Of a DNA stretch of 64,000 bases, positions 10,355 to 23,600 are shown one piece after another. The stretch lies in contig ML978121.1 of NCBI GenBank assembly GCA_010015805.1, forward strand, positions 1,984,001-2,048,000, read 5' to 3'. The notes under the pieces are model-generated. The model was not told the origin of the DNA, ran no database searches, and saw only the letters and a list, made by a program, of their open reading frames with translations. The stretch is from Rhizodiscina lignyota (Eukaryota > Ascomycota > Dothideomycetes > Aulographales > Rhizodiscinaceae). The stretch's first letter is position 1. Every line of letters begins with the position of its first letter. Position numbers and translations under genes: made by a program.

Positions 10355-12457
10355 ATGAAACACGCTGTTTCTATGGTCTTCACTTTCCTGTCCCTCCTTC
10401 TCCTTCATCACGTGTTTGCATCTCCTCAGAAACGAGTTCAGAAATACAATCACATCAAGAATCAGCGGACATATAGAAGTATTGATGCACCGGAAAGCTT
10501 CCCAAGCCACTTCCAGACCAGAGCTACACCACAATACTTGACCAACAAGACCCAGCGTTTTGCTGTGGATGGCGCTAATCTTCCGAATGTTTCTTTTGAC
10601 ATTGGGGAATCCTACGCTGGCCTTCTCCCCGTTGACAATACTGGGAAGGAGCTATTCTTCTGGTTTGTGCCTACGACCAATACCGCGGCAAACGACGAAA
10701 TTGTTATTTGGCTGAATGGAGGGCCTGGTTGCTCCTCTTTGGATGGCTTCTTCAAGGAGAATGGACCTGTGACTTGGCTTTCGGGAACATTTCAGCCCGT
10801 ACCCAACCAGTATGCCTGGAGTAAGATAATCACCGCTGCTCCTTCGCTTTGCTTGAAATGCTAACAGCGAACAGCAAACCTCAGCAATATGGTAGGTGAT
10901 CTATACTCAACCACACTCTCATACCTGTCAAAGGTACTGACCATTTATAGGTATGGATTGACCAGCCTGTTGGAACGGGTTACGACCAAGGGATGCCGAA
11001 CGCAACTGGAGAAATTGATGTAGGCAAACAGTTCCTGCCATTCTGGCGGAACTTCATGGATACGTTTGACCTCCATGGACGCAAGGTCTACATCACTGGA
11101 GAATCTTACGCAGGCGTATGCCTTAGATCCTCCTTACATGACTCGAATGATTACTGATACTCCCAAGGCGTATGTGCCATATATTGCGGACGCTATGATT
11201 CAGCAGAACAACACTCAATATTTCGATGTAAATGGCATTATGATATTCGACGCAACCGTTGGGTAAGTCACTATGACGATGTGTTCCCGGTGTCCTTCTA
11301 ACCTGTAGCAGAGACAGTGTTATTGCCAACGAGGTACCGACTTTAGCTTTTATAGAGTACAATTACCACGTGTAACAATGACCTGGCACCGCTTTCCATA
11401 ATGCCGAGGTGCTGACCGCTTCAGGCTGCCATTGAACGAGACCTTCATGGCTTACCTACGTAACACCAGCGCCGCGTGTGGATACGATGACTACATGAAG
11501 GTTGGAATGACTTTTCCACCTGAAGGTCCTCTCCCAGGAGATCCGGGTCTCAATGCAAATCAAACGGAATTTCTCCCAGGCTGTGAAATCTTCAATACGG
11601 TACGTATCTTCTCCCTTAGTTTCGGCTCGATCCAAAACACAAATATCTGATTTTCGCAGGTGATCGAAGCCATCTTTCTCATCAATCCGTGTTTCAACAT
11701 CTATCAAGTCAGTCAGCTGTGCCCACTGCTGTGGGATGTCCTGGGCTTCCCGTACTCGAATATGTATCTGCCTCCGGGATATCCAAATCCGTATTTTAAC
11801 ATGTCCGCCGTGAAAACGGCTCTACATGTGCCGCAGAACACCAGTTGGGATCTCTGCTCTGCTATTAGTGTATTTCCCCATGATGACGACTCACCTCCAT
11901 CGGGAGCACCGGATGGCCCGATCAAACGTGTTGCTGAGAAGACAAATAACGTGGTCATCGGGCATGGTCTGCTCGATATGGTTTTGATGGCGAACGGCAC
12001 TCTACTGACATTGCAAAACCTTACTTGGAATGGGAAGCAAGGCTTCAGCTCTCCACCTGCCACACCATTCTATGTACCATATCATTTGGAAGGGGCGCAG
12101 GAATCATGGGCTGGCGCTGGCGAATATGGTCGCTTCGTTACTGAGCGAGGCCTCACTTTCTTGGAAGTGACATTATCCGGGCACATGATTCCACAGTACG
12201 TACCAAGTGAAGATCCAGTTACCGCATCACATCATGCTCATAAACCTTTTAGATTCCAACCCTCCGCAGCGTATCGCGCGTTTGAGTTCCTCCTCGGCCG
12301 TGTCAAGAGCCTGGATGAGATCTCTCCATTCTCCACGCAGCCAGACGTTAAGCAGCCGAATGTTACTCTTGAGTCGCTGGGCCCTCCAATTGACGTGCCA
12401 GCAAAGCAGCAGAATCGAGACTCTAGAAATAACTCATACATTATACGGAGTACATAG
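10355..12457 (+). CDS. Secreted serine carboxypeptidase, peptidase family S10
   Basis: Eight exons: 10355-10820, 10875-10891, 10951-11115, 11168-11262, 11309-11371, 11425-11599, 11660-12195, 12253-12457; 573 aa. A hydrophobic signal peptide (about residues 1-22) is followed by a Lys-Arg site. Substrate-site motif LNGGPGCSS, catalytic Ser in GESYAG, catalytic Asp in the [12 protein letters not shown] segment and catalytic His in SGHMIP are all present. The type resembles Aspergillus carboxypeptidase S1, which removes C-terminal residues from peptides at acid pH outside the cell or in the vacuole. Exon 2 is only 17 bp. The acceptor of exon 5 is a TAGCAG tandem, so one Arg may be optional. The 57-bp last intron has no stop and reads through in frame, but removing it restores [13 protein letters not shown]. 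Looks intact. Confidence 0.92.
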
Positions 12458-13017
12458 TGGTAACAGGTATGAGCAGGGGTGTATGCTTCGAAACCGCTGC
12501 TGCAAGCCACTCCCGTTGCTAATTTCCTTTTTCCCATGGCATCCATGCACGCATCTCGACCTGGCGACAAATCGTTTCCGAACCGAACTGTCGTTGGTTA
12601 AATATTGTTCCCACGTGGTGGCATTTCTTTCTGGGGGCTTGTAACGACTATCTTCAATTTTCTCTTGTTAACAATCTTGCCGAGGAAGGCATATACTGTA
12701 ATATGAAGAGAAAAGTTACACGGCGCCTACAGAGACGAATCTAAGGCAGCGCTATGTAGACATTAAGATTAAATACGAAATCGGAAGGAACGCGAGGTGC
12801 AAATGACGCCCTCCACGCTTGCACTTGCACCGCCCAACTTCATCAAAATGAAAATTACATCTCTCACCTTTCTATTCGTACGTTTCTACTGTCTTTCGCT
12901 CATTCACTTTGACTGATGCTGCTGGCTGGGCCGGATCAATAGTCGATCCTTCTATGCCCTTCAGTTCTCAGCTACACTCTTTTTCACGTCGCTCTTTCTC
13001 TTCATTCAGTCACCAAA
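12458..13017. other. Intergenic: carboxypeptidase 3' flank and GDSL-like gene promoter
   Basis: No gene supported. The last 60 bp before the ATG are pyrimidine-rich (CTTTCTCTTC type), common just upstream of fungal starts. Confidence 0.5.
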
Positions 13018-14029
13018 ATGTTGTCCATTCCTACGATTCTCGGACTCGTGTCCTTCGCAGCTGCGCTGACCGTTGATCGGCGTTCGATGTTGAGCAAGAA
13101 GAGCTCGTACCCCTTCGGCAACATCGTTGCCTTTGGCGACGAACTGAGCGACAACGGCAGCGGGTCTTACGCGCATGGGGTCACTGGTGACCCAGCCTCC
13201 GTCTATGGATACGACACTTGGACAAATGGACCGGTGGCGGTGACTTACCTTGCTAAGATGCTTGGGATGACGCTCGACGACTACGCCTTCGGCGGCTGCT
13301 GTGGCGGATCGAAGTATGGAGCAACGATCGATGAGGCGTATAGAACTTCACCTGCTGGTGCCCAATCTGTGAAGCAACAGATTACCAACTACACGAATGC
13401 CGGCGCGAAGGATATCAAGTCGTCGTTGGGGTTTGTCTGGGTCGGCGAGAACGATCTGTCTGAGCACACCGACGCGTACGTAAAGCCTGTCTCACTTGTT
13501 GCAAGGGTATATCTAACATTCTTGTAGCTTTTGGCTAGGCGATCCGCAGAACACGAACTTCGCTGGTAACATTTCGTCCAAGATCGCCGAGCAAGTTGGT
13601 CGCCTGTTCGACCTCGGTGCGCCCTACGTCTTCGTCGCGAACATCTACCCAAAGCACATCGCGCCAGTCACGAAAAAGTATCTCTGTAATACGAACACCG
13701 ACTGCGTCTCGACCTGGGGCGAGGTGATCCAGAACGCCAACGACGCTATTGAATCCGAGCTGAAGCAGTTTGGCGATAAGATCATCTACTATGATGCGTT
13801 CAAGTACATGGAGTACGTGGTCAGTACGGCATCTCTGCACGGATTCACTGCGCCAGACGCCACCACGGTCTATTGTGACGGCATGGGCGATGCGATCTGG
13901 AAGGATTGCGTGACCGACAAGCATGGAAGCCATTACCTGTGGATGAACTTCATTCAACCGACGACGAAGTTCCACTGGTATATCGCCCGAGATATGAAGA
14001 ACCACATTGACTGGCATTTTGGGTTGTAA
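13018..14029 (+). CDS. Secreted GDSL/SGNH-fold protein lacking the usual catalytic triad
   Basis: Two exons, 13018-13475 and 13528-14029; 319 aa. A signal peptide (about residues 1-17) and a Lys-Lys/Arg-Arg-containing propeptide precede the domain. The fold blocks are recognisable: block I FGDELSDNG, a Gly in FGGCCGG, block III VGENDLSEHTD, and a C-terminal MNFIQPTTKFH. In active GDSL esterases block I is GDSL and block V is D-x-x-H-P-T. Here the nucleophile Ser is Glu, the Asp aligns with Asn and the His with Gln. The gene is otherwise whole, with Cys pairs (CCGG, CNTNTDC, CDG, KDC) typical of a secreted protein. From memory, relatives with the same GDELSDNG block occur in other ascomycetes, so this is probably a conserved non-classical subfamily rather than a decayed gene. 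Activity unknown. Confidence 0.85.
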
Positions 14030-14216
14030 AATATGCGAGATCGCGGAGGAGATTGTTCAGTCAAATCCAATTACGCTGAAGTATCGAACTGAATTATGAA
14101 CAACTTCATTCAACATACATTTGTGCGCAGGAAGCCAATGTATTTGTTGAGTGAGACGGACCCTTCTATTCCTGTACATAAAATTACATTCAACAGCCTA
14201 TCGCAAGGCTGTCTGT

Positions 14217-15813
14217 CTATGATTTGGCCTCATCCTCTTCGTACTTTCTCTGTGCCTCATATCTCTTTCCTCTAAAGGCCCACACACCCCAGTTACCTGC
14301 ACTCACATCGCCAGGATCTAGATCATTTAGATCCCACCGCAAACTTCTGAACCGATTCTCGCCTGGTTCCAGCAGCAAGTCCACCTCTCCACCAACCTTG
14401 TTTTGGACCCAGTTGAGGTCCCTATACATATCCCACTCAGTGTATCCCGTCGCAATGATAGGTACTTTCGTCTCTAACAGCATCGGGATTGTCTCGGCCC
14501 ACTCAAACTCGCTCGCCGGATGCCCCAACCCGGGATGGAACAGGACAAAGCAGTCGAAGTAGGGGTCGAACGGCGCGAAGATGCCACTCTGATGCATCGT
14601 GTGGTAGTACTCCACAAACGTGCTAATCTTCATCTGGTGACCCAACCGATCCTCAATGATGGCTCCAAACGGATTTTCGGGTGTGCGGTCTGGTAGTGGA
14701 AACTCGTGGTCGCGGTTTAGCATTGACTCGGGCCCGATAAAGATGAGGTGGAAGGACACGTCGTTGTACATGTGTGCGAGCTGGATCCAGACGTCGCGTG
14801 GGAGACTGGACTCTGCGCGCGCACCGAGAATGAAGAGGCGCACAGCCGGCGCGGTTGGCTTGAGATTCTTAATGTCTTTGCCGGCGCCTGACTTGGGAGG
14901 ATGTAGAGTATAGCGGAGGGCTGGAATGTGAGGCATTAGCTGAGCTTCATAGAAGAAGTGGGGGAGAGAACGTACCGCTCATGCTTCTGAGGCCTTCGGT
15001 AGTCAAACGTCCACCTTTGTTGATATTGTACGGGCTGAGTTCATGGATCACACTGGCTATAGTCACAGGGTAGGTGAGCAGCCTTGTCACCTGGCGCATC
15101 CTTCGATCGTCGTCGATCGCAGAGAATTCTCTTGTATAAAGTAGGGTGTCCCAATTCGTCATGTTGATCTGTGCTTCAGAGAATTGCGGGCCGGGATATT
15201 CGAATTCGCTGAAAAGACGACCGGACCGCAGGTCATGGTCGTCTTCGTTGGCCTCCCGCAGTGTATGACAGACCTGCACATGTGACTCGTAGTCGTCTGC
15301 CCAATGGTCCTCACAGCAGTATACTGGTATGCCACAATCTGGACACTCAAAGCGGACGTGAGCTGGCGCAGCTCCTCCCGTTGTCGGCTTCTTAGCTTCT
15401 GGGTCATCCGGCGCGGTAGGGAGACGGGTTTGGCGGTGATCTGGGTGCGGGCAGTACGCATGCTGTTTCATGAAAGCTGCCCGTTTCCGGATTTCGGGGA
15501 TGGGGGATTTCGAGAACGGATGAAATAGGTTGTTCTGTTCGAGGATAACTCGTCGGTGGTCGGTAGGAAACTCGGTTTCTGAGAAGCCCGGTGGGCTTCT
15601 AGGCTCGACATAAGGCTCTTTGTTAAGATCGACTTCTTGAGGAGAAGAGAGTGGTCTCCTGGTGGATATAGAGGCTCTCGCAATTTTCGAGTTCAGCGAG
15701 CGAAGACTATTGCTGCGGCACGAAGGGAGAGAAAGGTGGCCGAGCGAGCGATTGAAGCTCGAGCTCCTTCGCAGAGCTACCAGACATCTCCGGCACGTGT
15801 ATCCGGAAGACAT
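14217..15813 (-). CDS. MSS51: MSS51, mitochondrial COX1 translation activator
   Basis: Two exons: 15813-14976 and 14920-14217; 513 aa. The Arg/Ser-rich N-terminus looks like a mitochondrial presequence. The middle has a MYND/Mss51-type zinc-binding region with Cys/His at HAYCPHPDH, FECPDCGIPVYCCEDHW and HVQVCH. Downstream comes the family block SVIHELSPYNINKGGRLT, followed by ALRYTLHP across the splice junction. In yeast Mss51 binds the COX1 mRNA and the new Cox1 protein to balance complex IV assembly. The intron is phase 1. I start at ATG 15813 (MSSGYTCRRC); the frame is open to 15927 but the added residues are not presequence-like. It shares a 293-bp divergent promoter with RSE1. Confidence 0.9.
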
Positions 15814-16106
15814 TGCGGCGAGCGTTGGCTTCTTTGAAGCAGTGGAGAGCGTCCTTAGGCCGTCTAACGTGATGGAGTGAAGAAGTGTAGTGGGCCAATC
15901 AGGAGCCCCCGCCACGGCAAGCTCCACTACCTGAAAAGTTGTGGAGCTCTAAATTCAAGCTTCACACAACACCTCCACCAAAACACCACACATCTCTCCA
16001 CCTGAAGAATATCTCGTTCAACTCGAGCGCCTTCTTCGCAACTTCTCCTACCTGATCTGCTAGCAAAGTTTTCGAAGCCCCGGCGCCGCCGGGCAAGCAG
16101 CCCAGC
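15814..16106. promoter_or_regulatory. Short divergent promoter between MSS51 and RSE1
   Basis: Only 293 bp separate the two start codons, which face away from each other, so both genes must use this interval. No TATA box seen; it contains CACCACAC-type and CTCTCCACC-type pyrimidine-rich stretches. Confidence 0.6.
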
Positions 16107-19100
16107 ATGGCGACGACCTCCTCGATGTTTATGTACTCGCTCACAATCAAACCTCCGACCGCAATCACCCAGGCAGTGCAAGGACAATTCTCTGGCACGA
16201 AAGAGCAGCAACTCATAACTGCTTGTGGCTCATATCTGACGCTCTACCGGCCGGGCTCCACTCTAGGCAGCTTCAATCCCGCTCTGTCGCGAAATGTCTT
16301 CGGCATCATTCGAACCCTCTCCGCTTTCCGCCTGTCGGGAACAGCTAAAGGTACGTCGAACACACTCTTGCTCTTGAAGAGCTCCGTTAGTGATTTTTGA
16401 AAAGCGCGCCTAGCAGCACGACCAGACCGAGCGGATGGCGAAGGCTTGTTCGTGCTGCTAGCTACGGCTACTTTGTTATGGATGATACTACGTCTAATGT
16501 AGACATAGATTTCCTCATCGTAGGTTCCGACTCCGGCCGCATCACCATCCTCGAATACAAACCCGAAAAGAATACCTTCAAGCGTGTGCATCTCGAGACA
16601 TTTGGAAAGTCAGGAATACGGCGGGTTGTTCCCGGTCAATATTTGGCGACGGATCCAAAGGGTAGAGCCTGCATGATGGCGTCGGTGGAGAAGAACAAGA
16701 TCGTCTATGTGCTCAACAGAAATGCGCAAGCTGAGCTCACCATATCCTCTCCACTGGAAGCCCACAAGCCACAAACGCTAGTCTTTGCTCTGGTCGGGCT
16801 CGATGTTGGCTACGAGAACCCGATATTCGCAGCTTTGGAAGTCGACTACAGTGAGTCGGAGCAAGATCCGACGGGCCAAGCATATCTGGAAGTGGAGAAG
16901 CAACTGGTCTACTATGAGCTCGACCTTGGACTTAACCACGTCGTGCGCAAGTGGACAGATGTCGTCGATCGGACAGCGAATATGTTGCTCCAAGTGCCAG
17001 GAGGCAGCGACGGACCGAGCGGCGTTCTAGTGTGCGGTGAAGAAAGCATCACATATCGCCACTCGAATCAAGACCCTTTACGTGTCGATATTCCTCGACG
17101 CCAAGGTGCGACTGAGGACCCTGGTCGGAAACGCTATATCGTCGCCGGCCTAATGCACAAGATGCGCGATGATTTCTTCTTCCTGGTTCAGACCGAAGAC
17201 GGAGATCTCTTCAAAGTGAAACTCCAGATGGTCAAGGATGAGAACGAAAAGTCAACGGGCGAGATTAGGTGTTTGACGATCAAATACTTCGAAACTGTTC
17301 CTGTTGCGACAAGTATCGTGATCTTACGGAGCGGCTTTCTCTTTGTAGCCACTGAGACTGGTAAACAGCTCTTCTACGCGTTCGAAGATCTTTCAGAGGG
17401 CCCCGAGGATACGTATACCAGCGATGATTTCCCAGTGGATCCCAGAGAGCCCCACGAGCCTGTCTACTTCCGTCCCGGTCCACGTGGAAATATCTTTCAT
17501 TCTTCGACAATTGACTCGATGAACCCTGTCACAGACTGCAAGGTTGCCAACCTCTTACATGAGGATGCCCCGCAAATATACACGATCTCGGGTACTGGTG
17601 CCAGAAGCAATTTCAACATGCTAAAGCATGGTTTGGGGGTCGACGAGTTCGCCGAATCCGCATTGCCTGGCGTGGCACAAGCCGTGTGGACCACGAAGAA
17701 GGCGCGAAGCGACCCCTACGACTCGTACATTATTCTGACAATTTCGAACAATCAAACTTTCGTCCTCAGTTTAGGCGCCAATATCGAGGAAGTCACAGAT
17801 ACAGGATTCCTTACATCTGTCCCGACATTAGCAGTTCAGTTGCTGGGCGACGATGCTCTGCTGCAAGTCCATCCCAGGGGCATCAGACACATTCTACCTG
17901 ATGGCAAAGTGAACGAGTGGGGAGCTCCCCAACATCGTACGATTGTTGCGGCAACTACGAATGAGCATCAGGTCGCGATAGCGCTCAGTTCCGGCGAGGT
18001 TGTCTACTTTGAGGTGGACAACGAGGGTAACCTAGCGGAGTATCAGGAAAGACGAGAGATGGCTGCGACGGTCACTTGCTTGAGCTTGGGTGAAGTCCCT
18101 CCCGGTCGCATTCGAAGCGAATTCCTCGCCGTGGGATGCGCTGATTCCACCGTGCGGATATTCAGCGTGGATCCTGAGAACTGCCTCGAGGACAAATCCG
18201 TGCAGGCCCTGACAGCTGTGCCATCTGCCTTGCACATTATGCCCATGGCAGACACTTCGTCTGGCGGGCAAACTCTGTTTCTTCACATCGGTCTCCACTC
18301 AGGTGTCTACCTCAGAGTCATGATCGACGAAGTCACTGGCGATCTCTCAGACACTCGCACGAGATTCCTTGGACCACAACCAGTGAAACTCTCCCAAGTG
18401 TCCGCAAATGGCCAACCTGCTATACTGGCGTTGAGCTCTCAGCCCTGGCTCGGTTATGCAGAGCGCGAAACGCATGTCTTCAAGTTGACCCCTTTGAATT
18501 ACCGACAGCTTGAATGGGGATGGAATCTTCGCATGAGTGCAATTCCGGAGGGCATAGTGGCCATCACTGGAGACAGTCTTCGGTAAGCCACTGCTATGAT
18601 TTCTTGAATCTTGCGCGTTGCCTGATGAAAAATCTTCAAATCTCTGATCTTTGATGAGGATTGCTTTCTATTCCAATTGTTCCTACTGATCTGCCATGCC
18701 TCTCAATCATGGGTTCATCGACTTCATCATGTAGTGTACGGCAAAACTGACTCTTGTGACAGCATCCTCACGGTCGAGAGTCTCACGAGCAACCTTCTCC
18801 ATGAATCTATACCGCTTACATACACGCCTCGTCACTTTGTGAAACATCCGCATCTGCCTCTCTTTTACGTCATCGAAGCTGACAACAACACTATGGCTCA
18901 AGACACCCGCACGAAGCTCTTGTCCGGTCCGAACGTGGTGAATGGCGATGCAAATGTTCTGCCACCCGAAACCTTCGGCTATCCTCGAGGAAAGGGTCAC
19001 TGGGCGTCTTGCGTGGAGGTTGTTGATCCTTTCATACAGATCACAGATCCTACCACGGAGACAAAAGCGCCCTTGTTCACTGAACATTTCGAGCCCAACG

Positions 19101-20165
19101 AAGCTGCCATTAGCGTTGGCACCGTCACCTTCGCTTCCAAGGACGAAGAGGCCTTTTTGGTCGTCGGTACCGGCGTGCAAATGACCGCCTCCCCTCCATC
19201 CGACAAAGGCGGCTACATCCATCTGTTCCGCTTCGTAGACGAAGGCCGTAAGCTTGAGTGGATGCACAAGTCAAAAACGGAGGCTCCGCCTCGCGTCCTC
19301 CAGGCCTTCCAAGGCCGTCTTCTTGTAGGCATGGGCCGAGACCTGCGCATCTACGACTTTGGTGTGAAGCAGCTCCTCCGCAAAACGCAAGCCATGAACG
19401 TCGTCCCCAACCTCATCGTCGGTCTCGCAACCCAAGGATTCCGAATTGTCTGCGCAGACATCCAGGAGAGCGTCATGTACTGCGTGTACAAGTATCAGGA
19501 AAACAGCATCGTAAAGTTCTGTGACGACAGCATCGCTCGCTGGAATACCTGCTCCCCCGTCATGGTCGACTACGATACTGCTGCGGCTGGCGACAAGTTC
19601 GGCAACATCTGGTTCGTTCGTTGCCCGAAAGCTGTGTCCGACCTCGTGGATGAGGAGGGCAGCACGCATCTGGCCATGCAGAGGGAGTACCTCCAGGGTA
19701 CGGAACATCGGGTTGAGCTCATGGTGCATTTCTGTGTCCACGATATCCCGACTAGCGTCCACAAGACAAGCCTCGTTCCTGGTGGCCGTGATGTCGTATT
19801 ATGGAGTGGACTGCAGGGCACGCTAGGCATTCTGGTGCCGTTCGTGAGTAGGGAGGACGTCGAACTCTTCCAACAGCTGCAAAGCGAGATGCGCAAGAAT
19901 GAAGCGGAGCCGCCTCTTGCCGGAAGGGACCACTTGGCATATCGCAGCTACTATGCCGCTGAAAAGGGATGCATCGATGGAGATCTTTGCGAGCGGTTCG
20001 TCATGCTGCCGCGTGAGAAGAAGGAGGCCATTGCGGTGGAGCTGGACAATCGTAGCGTTCGGGAGATCGAGCGTAAGATTGCGGTAAGTCTCTTCTACTT
20101 CCTATGATGCAAGAACGGCGTACTTATCAATGTCACAGGATTTCCGAACGCGCGCCGCTTTCTAA
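16107..20165 (+). CDS. RSE1: Splicing factor 3B subunit 3 (Rse1/SF3b130/SAP130)
   Basis: Four exons: 16107-16350, 16503-18582, 18763-20083, 20139-20165; 1223 aa, matching the usual 1200 or so. The protein opens with [18 protein letters not shown] and LITACGSYL, has the family segments [27 protein letters not shown] and [17 protein letters not shown], and ends EIERKIA then DFRTRAAF. It is the triple beta-propeller of the SF3b complex in U2 snRNP, related to DDB1, and holds SF3B1 at the branch site in the nucleus. The 27-bp last exon is supported because it restores the conserved C-terminus. Introns of 152 and 180 bp are longer than most here. Several long antisense open frames lie within it and are shadows. 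Confidence 0.95.
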
Positions 20166-20660
20166 GCACTTTGGCGGGAATGTCTCTGACTGATTCTTGG
20201 GAGTTGAGTGGCTCATGTCGTGGCGCATATGCGCCAGTCAAGGTGGCTCAGGCAGCTTTGAATAGGGCAAAAAGACTGTAACGATAGGACGAGTGATCAC
20301 TACAAATGGATGACATTGAAAATGGCCGAAGTGCGCAAGTTCATCTCCCGTGAGGGGTATCATTGATTCTATGGTACTGTTCGTTCGTTTCCCATTACCG
20401 CAAGACCGATTCCCATGATGCGTGTCGCTATGCCCCAATCCACGGTCCCGAGATACAAGGAAACCTTTGAATGTCGGCCACCACGAACACCCGAGGCTAT
20501 GCTACAAAATCCAGAATGCTGCCAAAAGAGTGGACGCTGCCGTCAAAGGCAGACAAAATGAAATCAAAAAAGGGACCAGACAAGGTATCTGGGAAATGAG
20601 TGTAAGAAGTGAAAGTAGAAAAGGAAATCACACCGCCAACACTGATGTTCACACGCCCTC
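20166..20660. other. Intergenic between convergent RSE1 and F-box gene
   Basis: 3' flanks of both genes; no gene supported. A plus-strand open frame starting at 20422 runs into the F-box gene on the other strand and has no family signal. Confidence 0.5.
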
Positions 20661-23600
20661 TCAAGGCATCTCAAGCTCATCGCGATCGCTCCTCTTAATC
20701 ACACCCGAAATTCGACCAGTACCGCCAGGCAATAAGCCATCGAACGTAGCCTCATCCGCTTTCGCCACATCCTGCCAACCATGCCAGACATTCCACACCG
20801 TCGATGCCGCTCGGATCTCGTGCTGCGGCATATACTGCACAATCTCGCCAAGATACGTATCGCTCACAGTCATAACACAGCTCGCCAGCGCCTCGCGGCG
20901 CTTTTGGAAGTGCGGATCCAGGACGTGCGGCGCGGGACTGTCCAGCGAGGAGTTGTCAAAGTTTCTCGACTGGATGCGCGCGTAGCCACAGGAGATGAGC
21001 TCGATCTCGGTGAGTGTGGACGCTGCGATGCGGGCGTTATCCGCATTGGAAGTTGTATACGGATAGTCGCCGAGGTTCTTTCCAGGCGAGATAATGTCGA
21101 GCACATACGGCCATGATCCAGAGCGATGCGGGCCGCGCCAGGTTAGGGTCGGAGCAAGGGGGTTTGCAATCGGAGGCGGCGCGGGCAGTTGCCAGGGCTG
21201 CTGAGCACCAATATTGTTGTTGTTTTGGTTCTGATTCTGGATAGCAGGAAGCACACCAGGTCCAACAGGTTGGGCGTTTAGTGGCGGAGGTGGCGCCACG
21301 CCTTGATTGTTTGCGTTCTGACCAGCATTCGCTCGTTCGAGTGGGCTGAGCGAGACGGAGTCAAGCGTCAGCTTATTGAGGCAGGCAGACTCGTGCTTCA
21401 TTACGAGCGTAGTGAATGCCAAAGGCGGGATCCAACAATTCGCGAGGGTTAAATGTTCCACATGAGGAAAGGCGATCACGGTCTCCTCCAGACGTTCGCG
21501 AGAAGGATGACCATCAGCCATGAAGCCGGATGGAAGCACGGGCGCCGGAAGCAGGTGCCGATTCCTGGCATGCACGCCTTCTGCATATTCTCCACCACTT
21601 GCCCAGCCAATTTGGAGAGTCTTGATGTTCTCCATTGGCGCTAGGAAGTTCTGCAGAAGCTTATAGAAAGGCCTTAGAGCTTCTGAAGGGAATTCCATCG
21701 GCGTGTGGACAAAGCCAGCAGGATCCTTTTCGACAGTGCGCCAGTCAGCGATCACCTTGATGATTACTGTATGAAGATTCGGCAAAGCGCTCCAAAAGTC
21801 GTCGCGACACAGTGAGTGCAGATATCGACTGGAAATGCGCGAGAAGTTGATAGTGTGGACGTTCTCGAAAGTCTTGGGGTTATCGATGATCGCAACCATG
21901 TAGGATGAGAGGAAAGCTCGCTGTGCCCACTCTGTTTCCAGCAGCCACTCCCTTTGAAGCTTCGTAAGATCGTTCGGCACAAGGGCATGGCGCTTAAGAA
22001 GATGTCCTTCAAACATGTCTTCTATCGTGTAAAGCGCACCCCTGCGACCGGGCTGTAGCGGAGATTCGGTGTCTCCAAGGAATGAATCGGGTTCGTTGTG
22101 ACCTTCTGTCCAATTGGAAAGAGAACCCTTACCAGTTGGACGCTTCTTGTTGTCTCGATGACGCACGATAACACCATTGACAATAGAAAGCTTGCCAGAT
22201 TTGGCAAAATCCTCGCCAGTACCATCCATGACACTAGCCATGGACTCGTCCGGGTTGTTAGATAGTGCAGATGAAGTGGAAGGCGCAGTGACCTTCAGCG
22301 GCATGATTGCACTGTGCGCGTCCCGGATCAGATTATCATTCACGAAGTTAATGTCGTCATGAGACATCAATCCGTTGGCGGTCTGTTCCTCCGCCAAAGC
22401 CTGGAATTCCGCGATTGTGAACTTAAAATCCACGTGTCGGAGCTTCGCGTGTCGCAAATTGCAGGCTCCTGCCATGCCATTGTGCAGATCCTCGAGCATT
22501 TTCCACAATCCTCGCTTCGCCCGCATCTGTCGGTCTGCTATCGCATGCGACGATCCAAACACAGTAGAAGGTCCTTTCAGGATGCGGCTGCGCATGGACA
22601 GATCAGGACCATTGAGCCAGCCCAGTCCGCTATCGATCGACAATGCGAGCTCCTTGACCTTCTTCAAATATGAAAATGCTTGCTTCATTTTGGGGGTTTC
22701 GTCGGCGGCCGATTCCAAATTAGCAACATGGTCAAATCGCCTATAGTTCTGATATGGCCATGGAAAGTGGCCCCAATAGGTATCATGAAGTTCCATCGTT
22801 GTCTTTTTTGGCGGTCGAGCCAATATCTCCTCATCCACCTCAAAACTCATGCCGTAGCGCTGAATATGAGGACCAAAGCCGCGATATACATCGATGCCGT
22901 GACCAGTATAGATGTCGTCGCAATTGGCGTTCTTCCATACTGTGCCGAAATCAGATGCGCGAGCCTTGCCTTTGCCTTTGACATCTCGCTTGATTGGTGC
23001 GGCTGGTTCAGAATCCACTTCAAGCATGCCGTAGATTTCGGTGTTGAAAGGAACGACAACTGTTGAGAAAAGCGCATGCGACACGTGCTTCTCGAACTCC
23101 TTGCACGCGAGTCTCATGGCTTTGATTTCGTCTCGTGGTAAGTAGCCGATGATGAGATCGTACAATTCCGCAGGCATTTTTTGCGCTGGCCATCCACGAC
23201 CAGATCTCACCGGACACTGCGGAGGAGAGCCAGAGGAAGCCGGTTTGGCCAGAATGGTGGAAGAGGACTCTTGATTGCACACATCTTGGAGCTCTTGAAG
23301 CCTATTCGCATAATCTGCTCGCGAATTCTTAACGTTTTCGTTACCGATCCAGTGAGGAAGGACGCGGCGAGCTCTCTCGAGACCCCAGAGTGAGAGGATG
23401 CCACGAGCCCTCTTTTCGAAACTTGGAGGCGCCAAAGCAACCAATGGTACGTACTTTGCCGGAAGTTTCTTCGGATCACGCATATCCGGCCACACGTCAC
23501 TACCACCACCATTCGAAGCCTCAAATTGGTAGAGTAGAATCGCATCTGGGTCGAGATGCTCAACGTCGTCAAAACTTGGATATCGTGTATCCTCCTCTCC

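Noticed and set aside
19271-19762. 163-codon antisense open frame inside RSE1
   Set aside because: It mirrors the codon pattern of the RSE1 exon on the other strand and has no own signal.
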